Below are positions 1-8,794 of a DNA stretch of 64,000 nucleotides, piece after piece (the first letter of the stretch is position 1; every line of letters starts with the position of its first letter). Under the pieces are notes generated by a model that was not told the DNA's origin, did no database searches, and worked only from the letters and a program-made list of their open reading frames with translations. A program made the position numbers and the translations under genes. Source of the stretch: Paenibacillus sanguinis 2301083 = DSM 16941 (GTDB lineage: Bacteria; Bacillota; Bacilli; Paenibacillales; Paenibacillaceae); contig NZ_KB895378.1 of NCBI RefSeq assembly GCF_000374825.1, positions 141,048 through 205,047 on the forward strand, read 5' to 3'.

Positions 1-69
1 CAGTTCCATAACACGGACTCCCTCCCCGGCGCTTGCTGTTTTGATATTCAATCACTTAAGCAGTTCCGC

Positions 70-125
70 AAAAAAGCTCCTATAATCAGGAGCCAGACCA
101 TCAGTCTGCTTCTGATTATAGGAGC
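70..125 (-). terminator. Rho-independent terminator of the phosphatase gene
   Basis: An 18-bp inverted repeat (76-93 with 108-125, one G-U pair) is followed, on the minus strand, by a run of six T (complement of A at 70-75). It lies just downstream of the stop codon of the minus-strand phosphatase gene. Seen directly. Confidence 0.85.
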
Positions 126-150
126 AAGGATAGCTAAACTCAATCGCTAC

Positions 151-639
151 CTATGCCTGAGGCGCTTGCTGCCGTACCAGCTCCAGAAGTGCGCGGCACC
201 CCTGCTGTACCATCTCATAGACCTCTTCAAAGTTCCCGGTGTAGTACGGGTCCGGGACCTCCTTAAGCTTGGATTCCGGGACCAGATCAAGCAGCTTCAC
301 GATTTTGGCATCGGTCTTCCGGGCCAAGGCACGCAAGTCCTGCTCATTCTGATTATCCATAGCGACGATATAATGAAAACGCGAGAAGTCCCCCACCGCC
401 ACCTGTCTGGCGGCCAAGCCCTCGTAGGAGATGGCATATTGATCCAGAATACGGCGAGTCCCTTCATGAGGCGGCTTTCCGGTATGCCAATTCCCGGTTC
501 CTGCGGAATCGATCAGAATCCGGCTGCTCAAGCCTGCTTCGTTCACCAAGTGCCGAAAGACGGCTTCCGCCATGGGCGAACGGCAAATGTTCCCCAGGCA
601 TACAAATAACACTCCAATTTGTTGATTGTCGTTATCCAT
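151..639 (-). CDS. Low-molecular-weight protein-tyrosine phosphatase
   Basis: This 162-residue protein is a cytoplasmic low-molecular-weight protein-tyrosine phosphatase, which hydrolyses phosphotyrosine through a phosphocysteine intermediate. The P-loop CX5R is near the N terminus (Cys14 to Arg20, CLGNICRS). The conserved general-acid loop DPYY is in the C-terminal third, as the family requires, and the length is typical. The ATG start is preceded by GAGGGAG at good spacing. The gene stands alone, followed by its own terminator and with a MITE-like repeat upstream. The physiological substrate cannot be told from sequence; relatives act on bacterial tyrosine kinases or arginine-phosphorylated proteins (the YwlE subgroup), so the amino-acid specificity is open. 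Confidence 0.93.
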   Translation of the reverse strand: MDNDNQQIGVLFVCLGNICRSPMAEAVFRHLVNEAGLSSRILIDSAGTGNWHTGKPPHEGTRRILDQYAISYEGLAARQVAVGDFSRFHYIVAMDNQNEQDLRALARKTDAKIVKLLDLVPESKLKEVPDPYYTGNFEEVYEMVQQGCRALLELVRQQAPQA

Positions 640-680
640 GGTTCTCCCTCTTCCTTCGTCAGTCTGCTAACGTCTATTAG

Positions 681-957
681 AGGTTGTTCAAAAAGTCATC
701 TTTTGATCACGAAGCGGTTCCGAAGTAAACTCGACATCGAATCTTGAATTCAGCCGGGCCAAGTATAGGCTTCCGTAGTATGTTTCTTACAGAAACATTT
801 GAGTTGCTCACGTACCCCTGCTTCCGAAGTCGTTTTCTCCGAAAACGTGTAGCTCCGCTTCTTACGTCCCTAGCTTCATCGGGGCTCAAGCGTTTTGAAA
901 AAACGCACATCGGAAGCCTAAGCTTCGGTCCTGAAAATTTGACTTTTTGAACACGCA
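681..957. repeat. MITE-like element, copy 1 (complete)
   Basis: A non-coding element of about 277 bp with terminal inverted repeats: TGTTCAAAAAGTCA near the left end and its exact complement near the right end. It is flanked by the 7-bp direct repeat CTATTAG (674-680 and 958-964), as expected for a target duplication. Inside are three hairpins: 780-798, 831-847 and 890-906. It closely matches the element at 18544-18824. An 83-codon open frame inside is conserved between copies but has no ribosome-binding site. There is no transposase gene, so movement would need one in trans. Confidence 0.82.
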
Positions 958-1060
958 CTATTAGCAGATAGTACTATAGGATGGGCCGAAGGACAACCAG
1001 CAGTTGCTTTTTTGCACTTGGTATTTACACTCCGGTATAAGCCAAATTGACAAGCATCCC

Positions 1061-1888
1061 CTAGCGAGTACAGCTTCGATAAGCGGTTGGCGAGATTCCG
1101 GCATGGCTTTTGAATTGGCGGGAGAAATGCGCCAGCTGCATGCCGAGGCTTTCGGCAATGACCGCGATGCTATCGTCCGTATAGGTCAGCAGCCGCTTGG
1201 CCTCTTCCATGCGCTTGCGCTGTACGTAATGCATCGGGGTGATACTCATGATTTTTTTGAAGTAGGGAATGAAGTAGTTCGGATGCAGGTGCACAATGTC
1301 AGCTAACGTTTCAATCTCAATGGGCTCACCGATATGCTCCTGAATGTACCTGAGCACATCCCCCAGCTTGCTTTGCTCCGTCAACTGCATGTAATCCTTC
1401 AGATAGTCGCTATAGCCCCCCTCTTCCAGACAGCAGGCCAGCAAATTCAACAGGCAGGCCTGCATCTTTAGACCCGCAAACGGCCCGCCGGCCTGGAACA
1501 AGTGAATCAAATCGTCAAAGATCACCCGCACGTACTCGGGGTTCTTAACCTGGCTGATATACAGCTTGCTGCCTGCATGGAACAAAGGCCATTCGCCCAC
1601 CTGGGCGTCAAAATGGCAAAAATAGCGAGTATAGGGATTTTCCGGCGACGTAAAGGTCGTTTGGCTAGTCCCCGCTGGCATAATCATCAACTGGTTAGGC
1701 TTAGGATAGTAGGTTACTCCATTGATAATGACCGAACCTTCGCCTTGAGGAATGAAATACAGCCGATTAAAACGGGGGGCCTGCTCCATCCGGTTCCACC
1801 CGAGGAAACCGCTCTTCAACTGAGCGTGCGTAACAGTTACAGTCAAGCTCTCGGGCAACCGCCCGGCGAGATAGTCGATCTCGTTCAT
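1061..1888 (-). CDS. AraC-family transcriptional regulator
   Basis: A 275-residue AraC/XylS-type regulator. The N-terminal part (about residues 20-150) looks like the cupin-type ligand-binding domain of sugar-responsive members (GEGSVIINGVTYYPKPNQ region). The last 100 residues carry the two helix-turn-helix motifs, with the family pattern IEIETLADIVHLHPNYFIPYFKK followed by MEEAKRLL and the closing HFSRQFKSHAGISPTAYR. I chose the ATG at 1888 rather than a GTG three codons earlier because AGAGGG is 8 nt before the ATG. It is divergent from the dehydrogenase operon starting at 2080, so it probably activates that operon in response to a sugar. This role is inferred from position. Confidence 0.88.
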   Translation of the reverse strand: MNEIDYLAGRLPESLTVTVTHAQLKSGFLGWNRMEQAPRFNRLYFIPQGEGSVIINGVTYYPKPNQLMIMPAGTSQTTFTSPENPYTRYFCHFDAQVGEWPLFHAGSKLYISQVKNPEYVRVIFDDLIHLFQAGGPFAGLKMQACLLNLLACCLEEGGYSDYLKDYMQLTEQSKLGDVLRYIQEHIGEPIEIETLADIVHLHPNYFIPYFKKIMSITPMHYVQRKRMEEAKRLLTYTDDSIAVIAESLGMQLAHFSRQFKSHAGISPTAYRSCTR

Positions 1889-2079
1889 CTTCTTCACCCT
1901 CTAGCTCAAGTGAGCGTTTTCATTTTTTAGAAATCCTGGTTCCATTGTAACATCCCATATTTATCGAATTCACCTTAATTTTGTGCAAAACCTTCTTAAT
2001 CCTTGCCATTCTCTTTCCCCCCGATTCAAGCTAAGCTAAGAGCGTCAAGTCAAGTTACACAAGAAAGGCAGGGAGCAAA

Positions 2080-3252
2080 ATGAACAAGGTACGATTTGGC
2101 ATCATCGGTATCGGAAATATGGGGACTTCGCATGCTCGGGATCTGGTCAAGGACATCCAGGGAGCCGAGCTTGCGGCGGTCTGCGACCATAACCCGGAGC
2201 GGCTGAAATGGGCCAAGGAGCATCTGCCGGATACAGTACAGCTATTTGGCGATACGGAGAGTCTATTCGCCTCGCAAGCTATGGACGCCGTGTTGATTGC
2301 AACACCTCACTACGATCACCCTACACTTGCTGTGGAAGCTTTTGAGAGCGGTTACCATGTGCTGATCGAGAAGCCGGCGGGCGTCTATACCAAAGCCGTT
2401 AGGGAAATGAACGAGGCCGCAGCAAAGTCAGGCAAGCAGTTCGGCATCATGTATAACCAGCGGACCAGCCCGCTTTACGCCAAGCTGCGCGATCTGGTGT
2501 TGTCCGGTGAACTCGGGACGATCCGCAGAACGAACTGGATCATCACAAACTGGTATCGCTCACAGAGCTATTACAATTCCGGCGGCTGGCGAGCCACCTG
2601 GGCGGGAGAAGGCGGCGGTGTGCTGCTCAATCAGGACCCACACCAGCTTGACCTCTGGCAGTGGACGATCGGGATGATGCCAACGCGCGTACGTGCTTTT
2701 TGCCATTTTGGAAAATATCGCAACATTGAGGTTGAAGACGATGTAACCGCTTATGTGGAATATGAGAACGGCGCCACCGGACTATTTGTGACCACAACCG
2801 GCGAGGCCCCGGGTACGAACCGCTTCGAGCTGACGGGCGATAACGGCAAAATTGTCGTCGAGGATGGCAAGCTGACCTTCTGGCGGCTGCGCGTGCCGGA
2901 ACCTGAGTTTAATGCCGAATATACGGGAGGCTTTGGCCAGCCGGAATGCTGGAAATGTGAGATTCCCGTAAGCGGAGGCTTGGGCACACAGCATAAAGGC
3001 ATTTTGCAGAACTTCACAAATGCCTTGTTGCACGGGGAATCACTGCTGGCGCCAGGGGAAGAAGGCATCCATGGTCTGACGCTCTCCAATGCGATGTATT
3101 TGTCCTCCTGGACCGAGGATTGGGTGGACCTCCCGCTGAACGAGGATTTGTTCTACGAGAAGCTGCAAGAGAAGATCAAAACTTCCGTATTGCGCAATGA
3201 AAATGGAGCAGGAAATGTGCTGGACGTGAAGGGAACCTACTCAGGAAGCTGA
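2080..3252 (+). CDS. Gfo/Idh/MocA-family NAD(P)-dependent oxidoreductase
   Basis: A 390-residue member of the Gfo/Idh/MocA family, enzymes that oxidise or reduce a hydroxyl on a sugar or cyclitol. The N-terminal Rossmann fold begins at residue 5 with GIIGIGNMG. The EKPAG motif near residue 104 carries the usual Lys, and the C-terminal alpha/beta domain contains GGGVLLNQDPHQLDLWQW, where the His and Asp fit the catalytic pattern. It is first of four same-strand genes (2080-6352). AGGGAG precedes the ATG. The substrate is unknown; the linked isomerase/epimerase and two further dehydrogenases suggest stepwise processing of one sugar or glycoside. Confidence 0.9.
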   Translation: MNKVRFGIIGIGNMGTSHARDLVKDIQGAELAAVCDHNPERLKWAKEHLPDTVQLFGDTESLFASQAMDAVLIATPHYDHPTLAVEAFESGYHVLIEKPAGVYTKAVREMNEAAAKSGKQFGIMYNQRTSPLYAKLRDLVLSGELGTIRRTNWIITNWYRSQSYYNSGGWRATWAGEGGGVLLNQDPHQLDLWQWTIGMMPTRVRAFCHFGKYRNIEVEDDVTAYVEYENGATGLFVTTTGEAPGTNRFELTGDNGKIVVEDGKLTFWRLRVPEPEFNAEYTGGFGQPECWKCEIPVSGGLGTQHKGILQNFTNALLHGESLLAPGEEGIHGLTLSNAMYLSSWTEDWVDLPLNEDLFYEKLQEKIKTSVLRNENGAGNVLDVKGTYSGS

Positions 3253-3284
3253 GCGCGATAGCGATAAAAAAGGAGCGATATACG

Positions 3285-4133
3285 TTGAAGCTATCTGTGT
3301 TTACCGTATCAACGCCGGATTTAACGCCGGAAGAGCTGGTGCAAGCAGCACGTGAAGCCGGATTGCATGGTGTAGAATGGCGGTTTAAGGAGGTTCCCCC
3401 CGAAGTAGCCGGGGAGGCTCCATCGTTCTGGCGCAATAATCGATGTTCCATTGACCCGACACTCCCTGATGAGGAGATTCTGCGGTTCAAGCACATCACC
3501 GAAGCTGAAGGTCTGGAAGTAACCGGCCTGGCTCCGTACTTGAACTCACTGAATCTGGAGCAGACAGAGCAGGCGTTCCATGCCGCTCGTCTGCTTGGAG
3601 CCAGGATGATGCGCGTCGGCGCAGCCGGGTACGCTGCTGCTACTCCCTATCCCGAGCTGTACGACAACACGGTGCGCTATTTGAAAGAAGCTGAACGCCT
3701 GGCCAAAGAGTACGGGGTCAAGGGGGTTGTGGAGACGCACCATCAAACCATTGCTCCCAGCGCCAGCCTGGTCCACCGGCTTGTCAGCCACTGCGATCCT
3801 GACCATATCGGTGTCCTGTTCGATCCTGGCAATATGGTCTATGAAGGTTACGAGCACTTCAGAATGGGTCTGGAGCTGCTTGGGCCTTACCTGGCCCATG
3901 TGCATATCAAGAATGCGGCCTGGACGCGCACTGGCACAAGCGAAGACGGGACGGCTGAATGGCGCTGCGACTGGGCTCCGCTGCGTGACGGCGTTATTGA
4001 TTTTCACAAGCTGGTGGCGGATCTGAAGTCCGTCCGCTACGACGGATATCTGGGCATTGAGGATTTTAGCGGACAATACCGGTCAAAGGAAATGCTGCAC
4101 CAATTCGTCGAGCTTATCCAAGAAAGGATGTAG
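3285..4133 (+). CDS. Sugar phosphate isomerase/epimerase-like TIM-barrel protein
   Basis: A 282-residue protein of the xylose-isomerase-like TIM-barrel superfamily (AP endonuclease 2 fold). Candidate metal ligands occur in order: GVVETHH around residue 148, LFDPGNM around 182, AHVHIKNA around 205, and a closing LGIEDF near 265. Members isomerise, epimerise, dehydrate or lyse sugars using a divalent cation. The start is TTG at 3285 with AAAGGAG about 10 nt upstream; no better ATG is available. It sits 32 bp after the first dehydrogenase and 8 bp before the next, so it is co-transcribed. In related clusters such proteins work on 3-keto sugars or inosose; which applies here is not determined. 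Confidence 0.87.
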   Translation: MKLSVFTVSTPDLTPEELVQAAREAGLHGVEWRFKEVPPEVAGEAPSFWRNNRCSIDPTLPDEEILRFKHITEAEGLEVTGLAPYLNSLNLEQTEQAFHAARLLGARMMRVGAAGYAAATPYPELYDNTVRYLKEAERLAKEYGVKGVVETHHQTIAPSASLVHRLVSHCDPDHIGVLFDPGNMVYEGYEHFRMGLELLGPYLAHVHIKNAAWTRTGTSEDGTAEWRCDWAPLRDGVIDFHKLVADLKSVRYDGYLGIEDFSGQYRSKEMLHQFVELIQERM

Positions 4134-4141
4134 ATAAAATC

Positions 4142-5254
4142 ATGGCAGCTCCCTCCCCAAATAAAGCTTTCCAAACGAGCGACGGAATGAACTACGCCCC
4201 TTCGGGGCGGCCGAATGAGGTCGTCAAGCCGGGAGAATTCATCTTTGCGGCCGTCGCCCTGGATCATGGACATATCTATGGCATGACCGGCGGTCTTATT
4301 GAAGCCGGAGCCACTTTGAAATGGGTATACGACCCCGACCCGGCTAAAATGACAGCCTTTGCCGGGAAGTACCCGGAAGCGCAGCAAGCGGACAGTCTGG
4401 AGCAGGTACTCGCCGACCCGGAGGTACGACTGGTTGCCGCGGCAGCAGTGCCCTCTGAGCGTGGTCCGCTGGGCCTTAAGGTCATGGATGCCGGGAAGGA
4501 CTATTTTACCGACAAAACACCGTTCACCAGCCTGAAGCAGCTTGAAGCCGCTCGCCAAAAGGTGCGGGAAACCGGCCGCAAATACGCCGTTTACTTCAGT
4601 GAACGCCTGCACGTGGAATCAGCGGTATACGCAGGCCAGCTCGTCCAGCAGGGAGCCATTGGCCGGGTGCTGCAAGTGACCGGCTTTGGCCCTCATCGGT
4701 TAAGCGCTTCGTCCAGACCGGACTGGTTCTTTCAGAAAGACAAATATGGCGGTATCCTCTGCGATATTGGCAGTCACCAGATCGAGCAATTCCTGTTCTA
4801 TGCCGGCTGCAAGGATGCCGAGGTTGTGCATAGCAAGGTAGCCAATTACGGAAACCCTGAATATCCGGAGCTGGAAGACTACGGGGATGCAACGCTGATA
4901 GGGGATAACGGGGCCACCCAATATTTTCGGGTCGATTGGTTCACACCGGACGGTTTGGGGACTTGGGGAGATGGCCGAACGTTCATTTTGGGCACGGAAG
5001 GCTTTATTGAGCTGCGCAAATACACGGATATCGCCCGGGATGCGGCTGGAGATCAGGTGTACTTGGTCAACAAGAGCGGCGAGCAGCATTTCTCCGTTCG
5101 CGGACAAATCGGCTATCCCTATTTCGGGGAGCTGATTCTGGATTGCCTGCATCGTACAGAGAACGCCATGACGCAGGAGCATGTCTTCAAGGCGGCGGAG
5201 CTTTGTCTGAAAGCCCAGCAGCAGGCCACCCACGTGACTGCGCCCAGCAAGTAA
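4142..5254 (+). CDS. Gfo/Idh/MocA-family oxidoreductase
   Basis: A 370-residue Gfo/Idh/MocA-type protein with an N-terminal extension of about 30 residues before the nucleotide-binding fold. It departs from the family norm: the glycine-rich loop is replaced by AVALDHGHIYGM, and the EKP motif is TDKTPF, retaining the Lys. The C-terminal half has GGILCDIGSHQIEQFLFYAG, the position of the catalytic His in relatives. These changes suggest a distinct subfamily within the operon, perhaps acting on another substrate or another step. It begins 8 bp after the TIM-barrel gene and is separated by 72 bp from the next dehydrogenase. Confidence 0.85.
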   Translation: MAAPSPNKAFQTSDGMNYAPSGRPNEVVKPGEFIFAAVALDHGHIYGMTGGLIEAGATLKWVYDPDPAKMTAFAGKYPEAQQADSLEQVLADPEVRLVAAAAVPSERGPLGLKVMDAGKDYFTDKTPFTSLKQLEAARQKVRETGRKYAVYFSERLHVESAVYAGQLVQQGAIGRVLQVTGFGPHRLSASSRPDWFFQKDKYGGILCDIGSHQIEQFLFYAGCKDAEVVHSKVANYGNPEYPELEDYGDATLIGDNGATQYFRVDWFTPDGLGTWGDGRTFILGTEGFIELRKYTDIARDAAGDQVYLVNKSGEQHFSVRGQIGYPYFGELILDCLHRTENAMTQEHVFKAAELCLKAQQQATHVTAPSK

Positions 5255-5326
5255 TATTACAGTGAGCCAGCTCCCGGAGAGCTTTGATGGAGCTGGTGCA
5301 GCAGGGAACAGGAGGAAGGAAGCGCC

Positions 5327-6352
5327 ATGGAAGAACAAATCGGGATGGCCATTGTTGGCTGCGGGGGAATTGCCCCGGTACATGCTGATGCAGTACAAGA
5401 GCTGGAGCACGTTCATTTGCAAGCTGTTGTCGACAGCGACCAGCCCAAAGCCCGGCAGATGGCCACCGCTTATGGATGTAATGCATGGAGCGACTACCGG
5501 GTCTTGCTGGAACGCGATGATATTCAGGCGGTGCATCTATGCACCCCTCATCATCTGCATGCCGATATGGCCGCCCGCTTGCTCCGGGCCGGCAAGCATG
5601 TATTGACCGAGAAGCCGATGGCACACAATCTGGAAGCGGCGGAGAAGCTGCTGGCAACAGCGCAGCAGTGCTCCACTCAGCTTGGTGTGTGCTTTCAGAA
5701 CCGCTACAACCTCCCGTCTCGCCAAATTTGCGAGATCATTGACAACGGCACACTTGGCCGATTGCTTTGCTTGAAGGGGATTGTAACCTGGCATCGGGAA
5801 GCATCCTACTATACGGATAGTCCATGGCGAGGGAGATGGGCTACCGAAGGCGGAGGCGTGCTGATTAATCAGGCCATTCATACGCTGGACCTGCTGCGGT
5901 GGTTCGGTGGCGAGGTTGTCTCCGTCCAGGGCAGTGCAACGGCTGATGTTCTTGAGGAAACGATCGAGGTGGAGGACACGGCTCATGCCAGCATCGAGTT
6001 TGTCGGGGGAGTCCGCGGGTTGTTCTATGCCACCAATGCATATCTGACCAATTCCCCGGTAGAATTGGAGCTTGTGTTCGAGGATGGCACCCTTTATCAG
6101 CGGCGGGATTGCTTGTTCTTGTATCGGGACGGTCAGGAAATCCAGCTTGCCGAGCCTCCCTCAGGCCCGGAAGAACCCAATCCGGTTAGAGGCAAACCTT
6201 ATTGGGGCTCAAGTCACCGGAAGCTGATTGCTGACTTCTACGAGCATATCCGCAGCGGAACCCCCTTTCCCCTTGACGGCATTGAGGGGTGCAAGACACT
6301 GCAATTGATTGAACAAATATACCGCTCCTCGCGTACACGGGTATCCCGGTAG
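5327..6352 (+). CDS. Gfo/Idh/MocA-family oxidoreductase
   Basis: A 341-residue canonical Gfo/Idh/MocA dehydrogenase. The Rossmann loop GCGGIAPVHAD is near residue 11, EKPMAHN near residue 93, and GGGVLINQAIHTLDLLRWFGG near residue 180 carries the expected His. It is more similar to the 2080 product than to the 4142 product, sharing the WR(G/A)(R/T)WA(T/G)EGGGVL(L/I)NQ block. A strong AGGAGGAAGG precedes the ATG. It is last in the operon and ends inside a hairpin that may terminate transcription. The three dehydrogenases probably act in one pathway with the isomerase/epimerase; the substrate is unknown. Confidence 0.9.
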   Translation: MEEQIGMAIVGCGGIAPVHADAVQELEHVHLQAVVDSDQPKARQMATAYGCNAWSDYRVLLERDDIQAVHLCTPHHLHADMAARLLRAGKHVLTEKPMAHNLEAAEKLLATAQQCSTQLGVCFQNRYNLPSRQICEIIDNGTLGRLLCLKGIVTWHREASYYTDSPWRGRWATEGGGVLINQAIHTLDLLRWFGGEVVSVQGSATADVLEETIEVEDTAHASIEFVGGVRGLFYATNAYLTNSPVELELVFEDGTLYQRRDCLFLYRDGQEIQLAEPPSGPEEPNPVRGKPYWGSSHRKLIADFYEHIRSGTPFPLDGIEGCKTLQLIEQIYRSSRTRVSR

Positions 6353-6362
6353 CGAGGAGCGG
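6322..6362. terminator. Candidate bidirectional terminator
   Basis: A perfect 11-bp inverted repeat (6322-6332 and 6352-6362) encloses the stop codon of the last dehydrogenase gene and lies between two convergent operons. The following T-tract is poor on both sides, so its strength is uncertain. Confidence 0.45.
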
Positions 6363-6388
6363 CCTTCCCGTACTCTATTTTCCTATGA

Positions 6389-8794
6389 TCAAATTTCGCT
6401 AGCCCTGGTATGCTTGCGGGTGAGCGGCTGTTGCACAGATATGCCCGCCCGCACGACCACTTGCTCACCCTCATGCCGGAATTCCAGCTCGTCCCCTTCT
6501 ACCAAAGTATAAACAGCTTGCTTCTGATCAAAGAAGACCTCCAGCAACCGTCCACAGTGCATGACCCGGAAGCGGCAGTTCTCCCACTCGGGAGGCAGCG
6601 ACGGGCGAAAGCCCAGGAAGCCGCCTTCCAGTCGCATCCCGGCAAACCCGTTGACTACCGCCATCCAGGAACCGGCCATAGCTGCCGTATGCAGCCCATC
6701 CTTCGCATTGCCGTTCACATCATCCAGATCCATTCTCACCGTGCGGCCGAAGTAATCATAAGCCGCTGCCATCTCTCCGATCTCTGCCGCCACGATACTA
6801 TGAATGCAAGGCGACAAGGAAGAGTCATGCGTTGTCAATGGATCATAGTAACGGTAATTGCGCTGCTTCTCCTCCAGGGAGAATTGCTCCCCCATCAAAA
6901 ACAACGCCATCACCACATCCGCTTGCTTGAGCACCTGATGACGATAGATCACGAGCGGATGGTAATGAAGCAGCAGCGGGTATTTCTCTGGCGGTGTACC
7001 CGCGAAATCCCAAGGCTTCTTGAACAAAAACGTATCATCCTGGGCGATAATCCCCAATTCCTCATCCCTTGGAATGTACATCTGTTCTGCCGCCTTCCGC
7101 CAAGCCGCCTCTTCCGCCTGTACCAGTCCGATGCTCCGCTTGATTCGGGCATACTCCTGTGGATATTGCTCACGCAGCAGGACCGCCGTTTCGCAAGCGT
7201 AATTCAAATGCTCCCGGGCCATCAAGTTCGTATAGGCATTATTGTTCACAATTGCCGTGTACTCGTCAGGACCGGTCACGGCATCAATACAAAATGCCCC
7301 GCCCCTGGCTGGATTATAATGTCCCAGATCAGCCCAGAACCGCGCTGTTTCAAACAGCATTTCCGCGGCATGATGCACCAGGAACTCCACATCCCCGGTT
7401 GCCTGAACATACTGCCGCAGCCCATAGGCTATGTCGGCGTTAATATGGGCCTGGGCTGTACCCGCCGGGAAGAAGGCGGAGTTCTCCTCCCCGTTGATCG
7501 TCCGCCAAGGATACAGCGCTCCCCGCTGCGACATCTCCTCCGCCCGCTGTCGGGCCTGACCCAGCGTATGGCAGCGAAATTCCAGCAGCGCCCGGGCGGT
7601 CTCCGGCTGGGTGAAGGTGAAGAAGGGCAACACATACATTTCGGTATCCCAGAAATAATGGCCTTCGTACCCTTCGCCGGTCAGCCCCTTGGCCGCCATG
7701 CTGGTATAGCCATCGCGACCGGCCGATTGCAGCAGGCCAAACGCATTGAAGCGCAGACCCTGCTGGAGCGCCGGGTCGCCCTTGATCTCCACGTCGGCGC
7801 GCTCCCAGAACGCGCCCAGCCAAGCATGCTGCTGCGCTGCCAGTCCCTCGAAGCCAAGCTCCTCGGCCAGGCGCAGCGTGTCCCTGCTTCGCTCCATCAG
7901 CTCCTCTTCCCGGTAATCCCGGGAAGTATGGTAGCTGATGTATTTGCTGAGCGAAGCGGTCTCTCCCCGGTGCAGCCGCATGCGGTACTGCACCGACAGC
8001 ACTTGCCCGTCGCGGGACTCCGCCGGGCTGCCCTGCCGGGACGGCGGCAGCGTGAGCCGGTGGCTCATCGCCGTGAGCAGCGCGAAGCGGCTGTGCCGCG
8101 TGCGCTGCTTGAGCCAGCCGCCGCCGTGGCCATCGCTCCCCGCCTCCTCATATAGGAGGCTGGGCTCCGCGCGACGCGCCCCCAGGCGCGGGTCCCCGCC
8201 GCCGGGCGCCGGCCCGGCCGCTTCGGCGATCTCCCCGTTCATCGCCGAGCGGATCTCGATCACGCCATCGAAGTTCAGCGGCGTGATCTCGTAGTCAATC
8301 GCTGCCAGATGCTTGTGCGGCAGCGACACCAGACGCCGGATATGGACCCGTATCCGATGTCCGGCGGAGGATTCCCATTCCACCAGACGATGCAGCAGCC
8401 CGCTCTGCATATGCAGCACTCTCTTGTAGAAGTGGAGCTTCCCGCGCTGGAGATGGAAGGGCTCCCCTTCAATCGTAAGCTCGATAATGCTCGCATCAGT
8501 TACGTTCAGCATCGCGTGGCCTTCGCTTGGATAGCCATAGGCTCCTTCCGGATAATGAATCGGCGCTGAATCATAAAATCCGTTCAAATAACAGCCTCGA
8601 ACCGAACTCCCCTCCCGGCCATAAAATCCTTCCTCGTATTGCCCTCGCATCCCGATATACCCGTTACCCAGCGAGAACAAGCTTTCACTGCGTTGATTGT
8701 AAATGTCTTCGGGAGCTTCCTCCATCAGACTCCATTCCTGCGGGAAATGGAGTCTGGTCCAAGGCTCTTGCACCTGCATGTTCTTCCTGTTCAT
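6389..8794 (-). CDS. Glycoside hydrolase family 65 disaccharide phosphorylase
   Basis: An 801-residue cytoplasmic GH65 enzyme. The family contains inverting phosphorylases that split maltose, kojibiose, nigerose or trehalose with phosphate into beta-glucose 1-phosphate and a sugar. The N-terminal beta-sandwich opens with RSESLFSLGNGYIGMRGQ. The (alpha/alpha)6 barrel contains FWDTEMYVLPF, the catalytic-acid motif TGPDEYT (Glu511) and HDSSLSPCIHS, the likely phosphate-binding segment, which favours a phosphorylase over a hydrolase. Residues about 185-270 form an Ala/Gly/Pro/Arg-rich insert encoded by unusually GC-rich DNA. The start overlaps the upstream permease gene by 4 bp (ATGA). It is the last gene of the importer operon, so it should use the imported disaccharide. 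Exact specificity cannot be read from sequence. Confidence 0.92.
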   Translation of the reverse strand: MNRKNMQVQEPWTRLHFPQEWSLMEEAPEDIYNQRSESLFSLGNGYIGMRGQYEEGFYGREGSSVRGCYLNGFYDSAPIHYPEGAYGYPSEGHAMLNVTDASIIELTIEGEPFHLQRGKLHFYKRVLHMQSGLLHRLVEWESSAGHRIRVHIRRLVSLPHKHLAAIDYEITPLNFDGVIEIRSAMNGEIAEAAGPAPGGGDPRLGARRAEPSLLYEEAGSDGHGGGWLKQRTRHSRFALLTAMSHRLTLPPSRQGSPAESRDGQVLSVQYRMRLHRGETASLSKYISYHTSRDYREEELMERSRDTLRLAEELGFEGLAAQQHAWLGAFWERADVEIKGDPALQQGLRFNAFGLLQSAGRDGYTSMAAKGLTGEGYEGHYFWDTEMYVLPFFTFTQPETARALLEFRCHTLGQARQRAEEMSQRGALYPWRTINGEENSAFFPAGTAQAHINADIAYGLRQYVQATGDVEFLVHHAAEMLFETARFWADLGHYNPARGGAFCIDAVTGPDEYTAIVNNNAYTNLMAREHLNYACETAVLLREQYPQEYARIKRSIGLVQAEEAAWRKAAEQMYIPRDEELGIIAQDDTFLFKKPWDFAGTPPEKYPLLLHYHPLVIYRHQVLKQADVVMALFLMGEQFSLEEKQRNYRYYDPLTTHDSSLSPCIHSIVAAEIGEMAAAYDYFGRTVRMDLDDVNGNAKDGLHTAAMAGSWMAVVNGFAGMRLEGGFLGFRPSLPPEWENCRFRVMHCGRLLEVFFDQKQAVYTLVEGDELEFRHEGEQVVVRAGISVQQPLTRKHTRASEI

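Noticed and set aside
707..958. An 83-codon minus-strand frame inside repeat copy 1, similar to a 94-codon frame at 18538-18822
   Set aside because: The similarity is fully explained by the shared repeat DNA. The frame spans the terminal repeat, has no ribosome-binding site and resembles no protein family known to me.
6410..8155. A 581-codon plus-strand frame opposite the GH65 gene
   Set aside because: It is a mirror of a GC-rich coding strand. The opposite strand encodes a complete GH65 enzyme with all motifs, and the plus frame shows Cys/His/Arg/Gln-rich, fold-less sequence.
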